DNA of 58,734 nucleotides from Gemmatimonadaceae bacterium (GTDB taxonomy: Bacteria; Gemmatimonadota; Gemmatimonadetes; Gemmatimonadales; Gemmatimonadaceae): the NCBI GenBank assembly GCA_013697785.1, contig JACCWE010000059.1, positions 1-58,734 on the forward strand. Reading direction: 5' to 3'. The position numbers were made by a program, and so were the translations under genes. Positions 18,502 through 26,487 of this stretch are shown here, one piece after another. Every line of letters begins with the position of its first letter. Positions within the stretch are counted from its first letter, which is position 1. The notes beneath the pieces were generated by a model. That model had not been told where the DNA came from. It did no database searches and saw only the letters and a list, made by a program, of their open reading frames with translations.

Positions 18502-19317
18502 TCACCCAAGTTTCCGAAGCCTCACCGAGCCGTTCGTGGTATGGAGCTCGACGCGCCTCCCACCCTGGCCGACCGTAGCATGCACATGCCTGCCGACGAG
18601 TCCTTTACTGATCGTGAGCGGGAAGTCGGTCTCGATGCTGCCATTCGTCGTCTCGGCGTCGACATCGGCGCTCAGATCCGCGGGCGCCTCGAGCTGGACC
18701 GAGCCGTTCGTCGTGCTGAGCTCCAGCGGCTCATCGGACTTCACGAGATGTTCGATGCTCGCGCGCACGTCGCCATTTACGGTACGGGCATTCACCGGCC
18801 CGCCGAGCGTCGCGACGCGCACACGGCCGTTCACCGTCTCGGCGTCGACCGCTGCGGTCGCGCCTTCGACTTCGACCGAGCCGTTGACCGTATTGAGGTC
18901 GACCTTCACGCCCTTCGCGACGTGCACCGTGAAGCGAACGGAGACGTCGTTGTGGCGATCGTTGTCATGATGATGAGAATGACTCCCGCGATCGTTGCAG
19001 TCCTTCTCCTCGCCCCACAGCGCGCAGACCGTGACGCCGTTGTTGCCCGGCTCGAGCAGGATACGAACCATCGAGGGGTCGCCGCGGCGCCACTGCTTGA
19101 TTGCTGAGATGGTCGTCGAGCCGTTGTCCGAGGCGACGACATCGATGCTGCCGTTGAGGTTTTGCACATGCACGGTGCCCCCGGCCGCGATCGTCTGCTT
19201 CGTCGAGAACGAGCTGTCGGCCTCGTAATCGCGATCGTAATCGCTCTGTGCCCGGGCGGATGCGGCGTTCGAGACGAGTGCCATCGCGGCAAGGGAGGTG
19301 CAAAGGATGCGGCGCAT
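18502..19317 (-). CDS. DUF4097 beta-repeat protein, second of three
   Basis: 271 residues: a cleavable signal peptide (ends near ASARAQ), a His/Asp-rich stretch (GSHSHHHDNDRHND, possibly metal-binding), then repeats with NTVNGSV, ETVNGRV, TVNGDV, STTNGSV, ETTNGSI and HTTNGSV. It is paralogous to its two neighbours. The ATG at 19317 comes 1 nt after the stop of the upstream gene. Probably periplasmic or surface; function unknown. Confidence 0.78.
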   Translation of the reverse strand: MRRILCTSLAAMALVSNAASARAQSDYDRDYEADSSFSTKQTIAAGGTVHVQNLNGSIDVVASDNGSTTISAIKQWRRGDPSMVRILLEPGNNGVTVCALWGEEKDCNDRGSHSHHHDNDRHNDVSVRFTVHVAKGVKVDLNTVNGSVEVEGATAAVDAETVNGRVRVATLGGPVNARTVNGDVRASIEHLVKSDEPLELSTTNGSVQLEAPADLSADVDAETTNGSIETDFPLTISKGLVGRHVHATVGQGGRRVELHTTNGSVRLRKLG

Positions 19318-19318
19318 G

Positions 19319-20311
19319 TTAGGTGTCTCCGTGTGAGCGGCAGCCCGAGATGCGAACATCGCCGCTGAAAGTCTTGAGAATGAAGTGGGCACCGCCGCCA
19401 TGCCCGATCGTGTACGTACCGCGCTTGCCCATGCGGGAGCCACTGCTGTTCGGCTGCATCGTGATCGAGCAGGATGTGTCGAGATCGCCGCTGTACGTCT
19501 CGACGTCGAGCGTGGCGTCGCTTCCACCTCCGGCGATGTTCACGTCGACGTCGCCCGAGTGCGAGTGGAATTCGTAGCGTCCCTTGGGATCGACCGGCCC
19601 CGAGAAATGCACCTCCCCCGAAACGGTCTCCGAGCGGACGTACGAGCTGGTGATGTCATCGAGAGTCACGTCACCGCTCACGCTCTGTGCCGCAACCTCG
19701 CCGGCGATCTGCTTGGCGCTGATGTCGCCGCTCACCGTGTTGATGCGAACGCCGGCGCTCACGTGAGTCACGGTCGCGTCGCCGGAGATCGTCTCGAGAA
19801 CTGCGTGACTCGCGACATTGGTCACATCGATACCGCCACTCACCGAATGTGCCTCGACGTCGGCGACGTCGCGGAGCTTGATGTCGCCGGAGAGCGAGCG
19901 CACGAGGAGCCGCGCCGACTTCGGCATGCTCACCTCGACTCTATTGTGGCCCGAACCGCTGTCGTCCTCATCATCGTCGTCGCTGTAGCTGTTGTGCTCC
20001 GGCGACTCGACGAGCGACACGCGTGATGACGAGGACTCGAAGGTGAGGCGGCTGTGGGACTTCGCGCGGATCTTCACCTGATCGCCGTCGGTACCGACTA
20101 CGTTGATGTCGCCGGAAAAGCTTTGCAGGTCTACGGTGCCCGCCGCACTCAGCGAAACGGTCGTGTCGATGCGCGACTCTGCGGCGTCGTCGCGTTCGTG
20201 GCGATCGTAGTGCCGGGGCGGCTTCGGCGGTTTCGGTGCGGAGTGCTGCGCGTAAACCGGCAGCGCGATCGCGAGACAGGCGAGTAGGGCAAGGCGCCAG
20301 GGGGCGTGCAT
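19319..20311 (-). CDS. DUF4097 beta-repeat protein, first of three
   Basis: 330 residues: a signal peptide (to about VYAQ), a basic/acidic linker, an Asp/Glu-rich insertion (YSDDDDEDDSG), then repeats built on SGD rather than VNG turns (SFSGDI, SLSGDI, SVSGGI, TISGDA, TVSGDI, SVSGDV, TYSGDL). The ATG at 20311 has GGAG six nt upstream; another ATG at 20323 overlaps the anti-sigma stop. The first DUF4097 gene after the anti-sigma factor, so likely in the same transcript. Confidence 0.78.
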   Translation of the reverse strand: MHAPWRLALLACLAIALPVYAQHSAPKPPKPPRHYDRHERDDAAESRIDTTVSLSAAGTVDLQSFSGDINVVGTDGDQVKIRAKSHSRLTFESSSSRVSLVESPEHNSYSDDDDEDDSGSGHNRVEVSMPKSARLLVRSLSGDIKLRDVADVEAHSVSGGIDVTNVASHAVLETISGDATVTHVSAGVRINTVSGDISAKQIAGEVAAQSVSGDVTLDDITSSYVRSETVSGEVHFSGPVDPKGRYEFHSHSGDVDVNIAGGGSDATLDVETYSGDLDTSCSITMQPNSSGSRMGKRGTYTIGHGGGAHFILKTFSGDVRISGCRSHGDT

Positions 20312-20322
20312 GATCGGCTCCA

Positions 20323-21117
20323 TCAGCTTTGAGTAGGAAGAAACGCGACAGTACGAAGCAGCTCGACTTTGCTGCCGAGCACGTTGTCGAGCTGGTTCGA
20401 GAGCAGCGGGCTCTTCGGATCCTTGGCGAGCGCAGCCCGGCTTTCGAGAATTGCCTTGTTGATGATCTTCAGATTCTGCTCGATGACCGCGATCGTTTTC
20501 GGGTCGAGTGATTCGCGGCGGGTGTGAACGACGCTGTCGAGCATCGTGATCTCGTTGTCGTAGACGCGTGCGGCGCTCATCTCGCGCTTCGGGCGAGAGA
20601 CGAGTGTGGCGCCCGTGATCTGTGCCGGTGCGGGAGTGGCGCGCGGTGCGGCCGTGATCGCGGGTGGAGTTACGGGTGCTGTTGCCGCTAGCGAGTCGTT
20701 GTGCTCCGTCGCCGGCTGCTGCGCGACGGTGACCGGCGGAGCGCCAGCACCATTGTGACGAGTCCCGACCAGGTGCGCGGTGCCCGCGCCCGCTGCGATC
20801 AGCGCCGCCGCAGCGATCGCGTACTGCCATCGGCGACTCGGCGCGCGTTGCACCGCGGCGGGTGCGCTGTCGAACGAAGTCACCGGCGTGGCGATCCGCG
20901 CCTCGATCCCCGACCATAGATCGCGCGAGGGTGTGAGCAGTGGCAGCGACTGAGCCTGCGCCGAGATCGCGCGAAGCTCCGCGAGCACCCCTCGGCAGGA
21001 CGCGCACTCCGCGAGATGCTGCTCGGCCGTCGCCAGATCGGCGGGCGCGAGATCACCCTCGAGGTATGTGGCGAGCCGCTCGCACATCAAATCGCAATCG
21101 TGCTTGTCGTAAGTCAT
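20323..21117 (-). CDS. Zinc-finger anti-sigma factor (membrane)
   Basis: 264 residues: an N-terminal ZAS-type zinc finger (HLAECASC, the H-x3-C-x2-C motif, about residues 29-36) that would clamp the sigma factor; a membrane segment (YAIAAAALIAAGAGTAHLVG); an Ala/Pro-rich linker; and a periplasmic helical domain. Its start overlaps the sigma gene stop by 4 nt (ATGA), ensuring stoichiometric synthesis. Release probably follows an envelope signal sensed outside the membrane. Confidence 0.88.
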   Translation of the reverse strand: MTYDKHDCDLMCERLATYLEGDLAPADLATAEQHLAECASCRGVLAELRAISAQAQSLPLLTPSRDLWSGIEARIATPVTSFDSAPAAVQRAPSRRWQYAIAAAALIAAGAGTAHLVGTRHNGAGAPPVTVAQQPATEHNDSLAATAPVTPPAITAAPRATPAPAQITGATLVSRPKREMSAARVYDNEITMLDSVVHTRRESLDPKTIAVIEQNLKIINKAILESRAALAKDPKSPLLSNQLDNVLGSKVELLRTVAFLPTQS

Positions 21118-21698
21118 CGTGTCAGAGCCTCCCGTAAGAGCAGCCGCGCGCGATGCAGCTGCGCCTTGCACCCACCTGCCGTAACACCGAGCATCGATCC
21201 GATCTCTTCGTGCGTAAATCCTTCGACATCGTGCAGGACGAACACTTTGCGGGCGCCCTTGGGCAGCTTCGCGATCGCCCGTTCGATGTCCATCTTCTCG
21301 GCGTGCATCGGCTGCGACGTCGATGATGCCGGTGGTGCGCTCTCCTCTTCGTCGTCCGACGATACCGTGCGCCCTCGCTCGCGAACATCCACGCGCCGCT
21401 CGTTGAGCACGACATTGATCGTCAGGCGATGCAGCCAGGTCGAGAAGGCGCTCTCGCCCCTGAACGTGGGGAGCTTTTCCCACGCTCGCACGAACACATC
21501 CTGCGTCAGCTCTTCGGCGCGGGCGCGATCACTCGTCATCCGCACGCAGAGCGAGTAGACGTGATTCAAATGCGTGCGGTAGACGTGCTCGAACGCACGC
21601 CTGTCTCCGCTCGCGGCGCGGGCGACCCAGGTGCCGCTGTCTTCGGTGGCTTGAGCTGGAGCTTGAATTGGAACCACCTCGGTCGCCGTCGCCGTCAT
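21114..21698 (-). CDS. ECF RNA polymerase sigma factor (RpoE-like)
   Basis: 194 residues: sigma region 2 (about 33-100, with HVYSLCVRMTSDRARAEE, LTQDVFVRAWEKL and FSTWLHRLTINVVLN) and sigma region 4 (about 138-190, with LPKGARKVFVLHDVEGFTHE and IGSMLGVTAGGCKAQLHRAR), joined by an acidic Ser-rich linker. It directs core RNA polymerase to a specific promoter set, held inactive by the anti-sigma factor encoded next. Likely autoregulates this cluster; no promoter motif was assigned. Confidence 0.92.
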   Translation of the reverse strand: MTATATEVVPIQAPAQATEDSGTWVARAASGDRRAFEHVYRTHLNHVYSLCVRMTSDRARAEELTQDVFVRAWEKLPTFRGESAFSTWLHRLTINVVLNERRVDVRERGRTVSSDDEEESAPPASSTSQPMHAEKMDIERAIAKLPKGARKVFVLHDVEGFTHEEIGSMLGVTAGGCKAQLHRARLLLREALTR

Positions 21699-21762
21699 CC
21701 AAATCGACCCTCTGGTCTCGTTGGGTGATGAGACGACACGAACGACGGAAAGGTTTGAACGC

Positions 21763-22440
21763 CTAGGTGCTTCTGGCGGCGTCCAACCGGCTTATCAGCG
21801 CCGGGAGCTCACGGATGTGCTCGAGGAGATGGGCCGGGTGCGCCTGTTCCAGCACCGTACGAGAGAAGGGCCCCCAAAGTGCCGCGACGCTCGTGACACC
21901 GGCGGCGTTTCCGGCGGCGATGTCGTGCGGGGAGTCGCCGAGGAAGAGCGCGTCCGCCGGTTTGGCGCCGAGTGCGGCGAGAGCGAAGAGCACGGGCTCG
22001 GGCTCGGGTTTGTGGCGCTCGGTGGAGTCCATGCCGACGACGACGTCGATGCTGTCGGTGAGATGCAGCCAGTCGAGCGCACGATGGGCGAGATCGTTGG
22101 ACTTGCTCGTGACGAGCGCGGTGGGATGGCCGCGCGATTTGAGCAGCGCGAGCGTTTCGCCCACCCCCTCGAACTCGTTGAGCATCTCGTCGTGGCGTGT
22201 ACGCTGGAACTCGCGATAGGTCAGGATCATCTGCTGCGCATCGTCTTCGCTCGGAACGAAGCCACGCATCTGCGAGATCAGCGGCGTGCCGATTCCGGCG
22301 ATCCACTCCTGGTCGGTCGGCGTGTCCTGCGGCCGATGCGTCGCGAAGGTGTGACGGAAGGCGGCGAGTAGAAGCGCGATGGAATCGGCGAGGGTACCGT
22401 CGAGATCGAAGAGGAGGGCGCGTGGGGTGTACGAGTGCAT
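21763..22440 (-). CDS. HAD-superfamily phosphatase (phosphoglycolate phosphatase-like)
   Basis: 225 residues with all HAD motifs: FDLDGTLADS (nucleophile D12, acid D14), the Thr motif in ALVTSK, the Lys in RHKPEPEPVLFAL, and FLGDSPHDIAAGNAAG. The cap is the helical C1 type of the phosphoglycolate phosphatase/PpaX group. It hydrolyses a small phosphomonoester or pyrophosphate; the exact substrate is not deducible. Confidence 0.88.
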   Translation of the reverse strand: MHSYTPRALLFDLDGTLADSIALLLAAFRHTFATHRPQDTPTDQEWIAGIGTPLISQMRGFVPSEDDAQQMILTYREFQRTRHDEMLNEFEGVGETLALLKSRGHPTALVTSKSNDLAHRALDWLHLTDSIDVVVGMDSTERHKPEPEPVLFALAALGAKPADALFLGDSPHDIAAGNAAGVTSVAALWGPFSRTVLEQAHPAHLLEHIRELPALISRLDAARST

Positions 22441-22552
22441 GCGGGAAAGTTAGTGTGAAGGTGCAGCGCGTTCGGAAGTAGCGAATGTGTCGGCACGAAC
22501 GTCGCGTGACCTTCGCTCATCGGTTCTTCGACTCACTCAAATCCGAATCCGC

Positions 22553-23083
22553 ATGCCTCCGCTGACATGGCCCTACGTGCACCTGCTGGTCAATCACTTC
22601 CCGGTCGTGCTCGCGACCATGGGATTCTTCGCGGTGCTCGGCGCGCTCGTCACGGGGCGCCGCGGCCTCTGGCTCTACGCTATGGGGACGTTGACGATTG
22701 CCGGACTGATCGTGTATCCCGTGCACTTCAGCGGCGACGAGGCGTCGCACGCGCTCCGAGGAACGTGGTACATCCAGCGCGACGCGATCCACGTGCACGA
22801 TGACGCCGCCGGGCTCACGATGCTGTCGACGCTGCTCGTCGGGGTGATCTGCGCCTACGGATGGTGGCGCGCCCTCAAGCGGCGCGACGAGATCATCCCC
22901 GCGTGGGTCCGCGCGGCGGTTTCGATCGGTGCGCTCGTCGCGATGGGCGGTGCATCGTATACGTCCTACCTCGGCGGGAAGATCATCCACAACGCTCCGA
23001 TCCTCGAGCTGCCCACGGCGCCGGCGGGGTTGCCCGCGGGCGTGGTGGCCCCGGCGCGCGACTCCATGCCTGGGCCGGAGTAG
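22553..23083 (+). CDS. DUF2231-like four-helix membrane protein
   Basis: 176 residues with four membrane segments. It begins with HLLVNHFPVVLATMGFFAVL, the conserved His-containing first helix seen in DUF2231 and related putative haem- or redox-linked membrane proteins. Further histidines in VYPVHFSGDEASH and DAIHVHDDAAG could be metal or haem ligands. The ATG at 22553 starts just before the first helix. Function unknown. Convergent with the large propeller gene. Confidence 0.6.
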   Translation: MPPLTWPYVHLLVNHFPVVLATMGFFAVLGALVTGRRGLWLYAMGTLTIAGLIVYPVHFSGDEASHALRGTWYIQRDAIHVHDDAAGLTMLSTLLVGVICAYGWWRALKRRDEIIPAWVRAAVSIGALVAMGGASYTSYLGGKIIHNAPILELPTAPAGLPAGVVAPARDSMPGPE

Positions 23084-23105
23084 TCGCCGGGATCATCGCG
23101 CACGG

Positions 23106-26100
23106 CTACATCACCGTCTTCGGCGCCTTCACCGTTACCGCCGGCACATCGAGCTCCTTCATCATCCGGTTGAACGCGCCGACATCTCCGGTTTCCAGGG
23201 CGTGGAGCTTCTGCAACTGCGCATCGACCTTCCCGGCGAGCTCTTTGAGCGATGCGAGCTGCGACTGCGTCGGCGCTGCGTCGCCGGTGAGCAGCTGCCC
23301 ATTCAGCGTCAGCAACATGTTGTAGAGTTTGACGGGGTAGTGCAGCGTGATCTCGTCGGCGTGCGAGTGGACCTCGATGAGCGCCTCGCGAATCTCCTCC
23401 ATCTTCGCGCGCAGCGGCTTCCCGGCGTTCTTCACGCGCGATGCGTACGCCGCGTCCTTCGCCTGCGTGATTCGCGCATCGATCTGCTCCTGCATCGTCT
23501 CGATGTCCTTCGCCGCGCTCACGGTGGAGTCGAGGCGGTCGCGGAGCTCCAGCCATGCCGTGATCTGCGCCTGCTGCGCGACGGCTTTGACCGTGGTGCG
23601 CGGATCGTTCACGACGATGAACGGCTGCGAATACGACTTCCCTGCAACCGTGAGACGAACGGTGTAGCTGCCGGGGAGCACCTGCATGCCGGTCGTCGTT
23701 CCGTAGTCGACGACGATATTGGCGATGTGCTTGACATCTGGGTAGCGCAGATTCCACACGAAGCGATTGACGCCGACGCGCGTGGGCACGAGCGAGTCGC
23801 TCGGCGCGTACGACGTGCTGTCTGCGCCCTCGATTTTTTTCTTGCGACCCATCGCGGCCGTGGTATCTCGCTGCGCCTTCGCGATCGAGTCCTTGGCGAC
23901 GGAGTCACTCGCGGCGCTGTCGGGCGCGGGCGCTCCGGCTGACGAAAAGGTGCGGATAATTTTTCCCTCGCGATCGAGGAAGGCGAGCGTGACGGGGCCG
24001 GTCGCTTTTTCGCGAAGCCAAAAGTCTACGGTCACGCCACCGCGCGGATTCTGTCCTGCGCTCGCCTCGCGGCGTCCGGATCCGGCGTCCCACCGAATCG
24101 CGGTATCGGGAACGAAGACGTGTGCCGTCTCGCGGCGCACCGCGTCTGTGATTTGTCTCAGCACCGAGACATGGTCCAATACCCAGAACGAGCGACCGTG
24201 CGTGGCGACGATCAGATCGTTGTCGTGCACGATGAGGTCGCGCGCCGAGGTGCGCGGAAGCCCGACTTGGAGCGACTGCCAGTGGGCGCCGTCATCGAAC
24301 GAGACGTAGACGCCGCTCTCCGTCCCCGCGTAGAGCAACCCGCGGGCGACGGGATCCTCGCGGATCACGCGCGTGTAGGCGAGCTCGGGGATGCCGGTGT
24401 CGATGCGCGTCCACATCTTTCCGTAGTCTGCGGTGCGATAGAGATAGGGATGGAGGTCATCCTGTTGATAGCGATTCGCCGCGAGGTACGCGGTGCCGGC
24501 ATCGTGGTGCCCGGCGTCTATTATGCTCACCCGTGTGAACTTTCCCGGAAAGTGCGGCGTGACATCCTGCCACGTCGCCCCGTTGTCGCGCGAGATGTGT
24601 ACGAGCCCATCATCCGAGCCTGCCCATAGCACTCCCGCCTTCACCGGCGACTCCGCGAATGCGAAGATCGTGGCGTAGATCTCGGTTCCGGTTTCGTCGC
24701 GCGTGATCGGACCGCCCACGTGGCCGAGAGTAGCGGGATCGTGGAGGGTGAGATCCGCGGAGATTGCGGTCCAGCTCTCACCCTCATCCGTGGTGCGAAA
24801 CACCTTCTGCGCCGTCGCGTACATCGTTCCGGGCGCGCTCGGCGAGAGGAGAAGGGGGAAGGTCCACTGAAAGCGGAGCGGAACATCCTTCGCTGCGTAG
24901 CCGTCGTAGTTCGGGAGCGCGATGCTGATGTCGCGCAGCTCGTTCGCCTTCTCGTCGAGGCGCTGCAGCTGGCCCCAGTACGATGCGCCGTACGTGATGT
25001 CGGGGTTGCGCGGATCGACGGCCAGATAGCCGGACTCGCCGAACGGAAGCGCATCCCAGTCCTGACGGGTGATCGCTCCCTCATCGGAGCGGCTCTTGAT
25101 TCGCACACTCGAATTGTCCTGCTGCGCGCCGTAGAGCCGATACGGAAACTGATTGTCGGCGAGAACGTGGTAGAACTGCGACGTCGGCTGATTGTCCTGC
25201 GAAGACCAGCTCTCACCGCCATCGAGCGACAGCGTCGCGCCGCCGTCGTTTCCTTCGATCATCCGCTTCGAATCCTCGGGATCGATCCAGAGCTCGTGGT
25301 CGTCGCCGTGCGGCACACGAACGCGCTGAAAGGTGTGGCCACCGTCGATGGACTTGTACGTGCCGAGATTCATCACCCACACGACGTTCGGATCCTGCGG
25401 GTCCGCCGAGATGAGGCCGTAGTACCACGGGCGCACCATGAAGGCCTGGTCGCCGTTCACGCGCTTCCAGTTGGCCCCGGAATTTTCGGAGCGATAGATG
25501 CCTCCGAGCGAGTCGTCGGGGGATGTCTCGACGTAGGCGTAGATGCGATTCGGCATCGACGCGGAGACTGATACGCCGATGCGGCCGATGGGAACGTGCG
25601 GCATTCCCGGATTGTCGGTGAGCTCCGTCCACGTGTCGCCGCCGTCGGTGCTCTTCCACAGGCCGCTCTTGCCGCCGCCCGCACTGAAGCCCCACGGGAA
25701 CCGCTGGAAGCGCCACATCGATGCGTAGAGGATGCGCGGGTTCGTCGGATCCATCGCGAGGTCTATCGCGCCGGTGCTGTCGTCGACGAAGAGCACGCGC
25801 TTCCACGTCGTTCCGCCATCGCGTGAGCGGTAGACGCCGCGATCCGGATTCGGTCCGAATGCATGGCCATACGCGGCGACGAAGAGATCATCCGGATCCC
25901 TGGGATTGACGCGGATGGCGGCGATCTGCTCGGTCTTCTCGAGTCCGATGTGCTTCCAGCTCTGGCCACCGTCGGTCGAGCGATACATCCCGTCGCCAAC
26001 GGTGAGGTCTTCGCGGAAGTCCGTCTCGCCGGTGCCCACGTAGATGACGTTGCGATCCGACGGCGCGACGGCGATCGCGCCAACGGAGGCGATGCTCGAC

Positions 26101-26420
26101 GTCCCATCGGTGAGGCTCCGCCACGTCGCGCCCGCATCGACCGTTTTCCAGACACCGCCGTCTACGGCACCGAAATAAAAGGTACGCTTCTCGACGGGAT
26201 CGCCCGTGACAGCGACCGCGCGCCCTCCGCGGAACGGGCCGACGGGACGCCACTGCAGCGAGCGCAGCACCGGGTCGGACGAAATGTGTGCGCTCGAGTC
26301 GGTGGCGAGCGCCGACGCGGTCTTTCTCGCATCCGCGGCCGACGGCTTCTTCTGTTTGCCCTGTGCAAATGCGGGCGATGCCAGGACGATGACGAGCGCG
26401 CTAATGAGCAACTGTCGCAT
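23106..26420 (-). CDS. Large secreted VPS10/sortilin-type beta-propeller protein
   Basis: 1104 residues: a Sec signal peptide (MRQLLISALVIVLASPAFAQ), then two propeller-like regions rich in Asp-box/BNR repeats (STDGGQSW, SRDGGTTW, STDGGDTW, TTDEGESW, SRDNGATW), as in VPS10/sortilin-like glycosyl-hydrolase-annotated proteins. The last 300 residues are a beta-sandwich plus helical tail. Such proteins are frequent in Gemmatimonadota, Acidobacteriota and Bacteroidota exoproteomes. They may bind peptides or glycans; hydrolase activity is unproven. The ATG at 26420 has CCGGAG upstream. Confidence 0.82.
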   Translation of the reverse strand: MRQLLISALVIVLASPAFAQGKQKKPSAADARKTASALATDSSAHISSDPVLRSLQWRPVGPFRGGRAVAVTGDPVEKRTFYFGAVDGGVWKTVDAGATWRSLTDGTSSIASVGAIAVAPSDRNVIYVGTGETDFREDLTVGDGMYRSTDGGQSWKHIGLEKTEQIAAIRVNPRDPDDLFVAAYGHAFGPNPDRGVYRSRDGGTTWKRVLFVDDSTGAIDLAMDPTNPRILYASMWRFQRFPWGFSAGGGKSGLWKSTDGGDTWTELTDNPGMPHVPIGRIGVSVSASMPNRIYAYVETSPDDSLGGIYRSENSGANWKRVNGDQAFMVRPWYYGLISADPQDPNVVWVMNLGTYKSIDGGHTFQRVRVPHGDDHELWIDPEDSKRMIEGNDGGATLSLDGGESWSSQDNQPTSQFYHVLADNQFPYRLYGAQQDNSSVRIKSRSDEGAITRQDWDALPFGESGYLAVDPRNPDITYGASYWGQLQRLDEKANELRDISIALPNYDGYAAKDVPLRFQWTFPLLLSPSAPGTMYATAQKVFRTTDEGESWTAISADLTLHDPATLGHVGGPITRDETGTEIYATIFAFAESPVKAGVLWAGSDDGLVHISRDNGATWQDVTPHFPGKFTRVSIIDAGHHDAGTAYLAANRYQQDDLHPYLYRTADYGKMWTRIDTGIPELAYTRVIREDPVARGLLYAGTESGVYVSFDDGAHWQSLQVGLPRTSARDLIVHDNDLIVATHGRSFWVLDHVSVLRQITDAVRRETAHVFVPDTAIRWDAGSGRREASAGQNPRGGVTVDFWLREKATGPVTLAFLDREGKIIRTFSSAGAPAPDSAASDSVAKDSIAKAQRDTTAAMGRKKKIEGADSTSYAPSDSLVPTRVGVNRFVWNLRYPDVKHIANIVVDYGTTTGMQVLPGSYTVRLTVAGKSYSQPFIVVNDPRTTVKAVAQQAQITAWLELRDRLDSTVSAAKDIETMQEQIDARITQAKDAAYASRVKNAGKPLRAKMEEIREALIEVHSHADEITLHYPVKLYNMLLTLNGQLLTGDAAPTQSQLASLKELAGKVDAQLQKLHALETGDVGAFNRMMKELDVPAVTVKAPKTVM

Positions 26421-26487
26421 GACTACACTCCGGAACGTCGGGAATTTAGGTAAGGCCGGCAGATTCGCCGGCAATTCAGAGAAGGGA

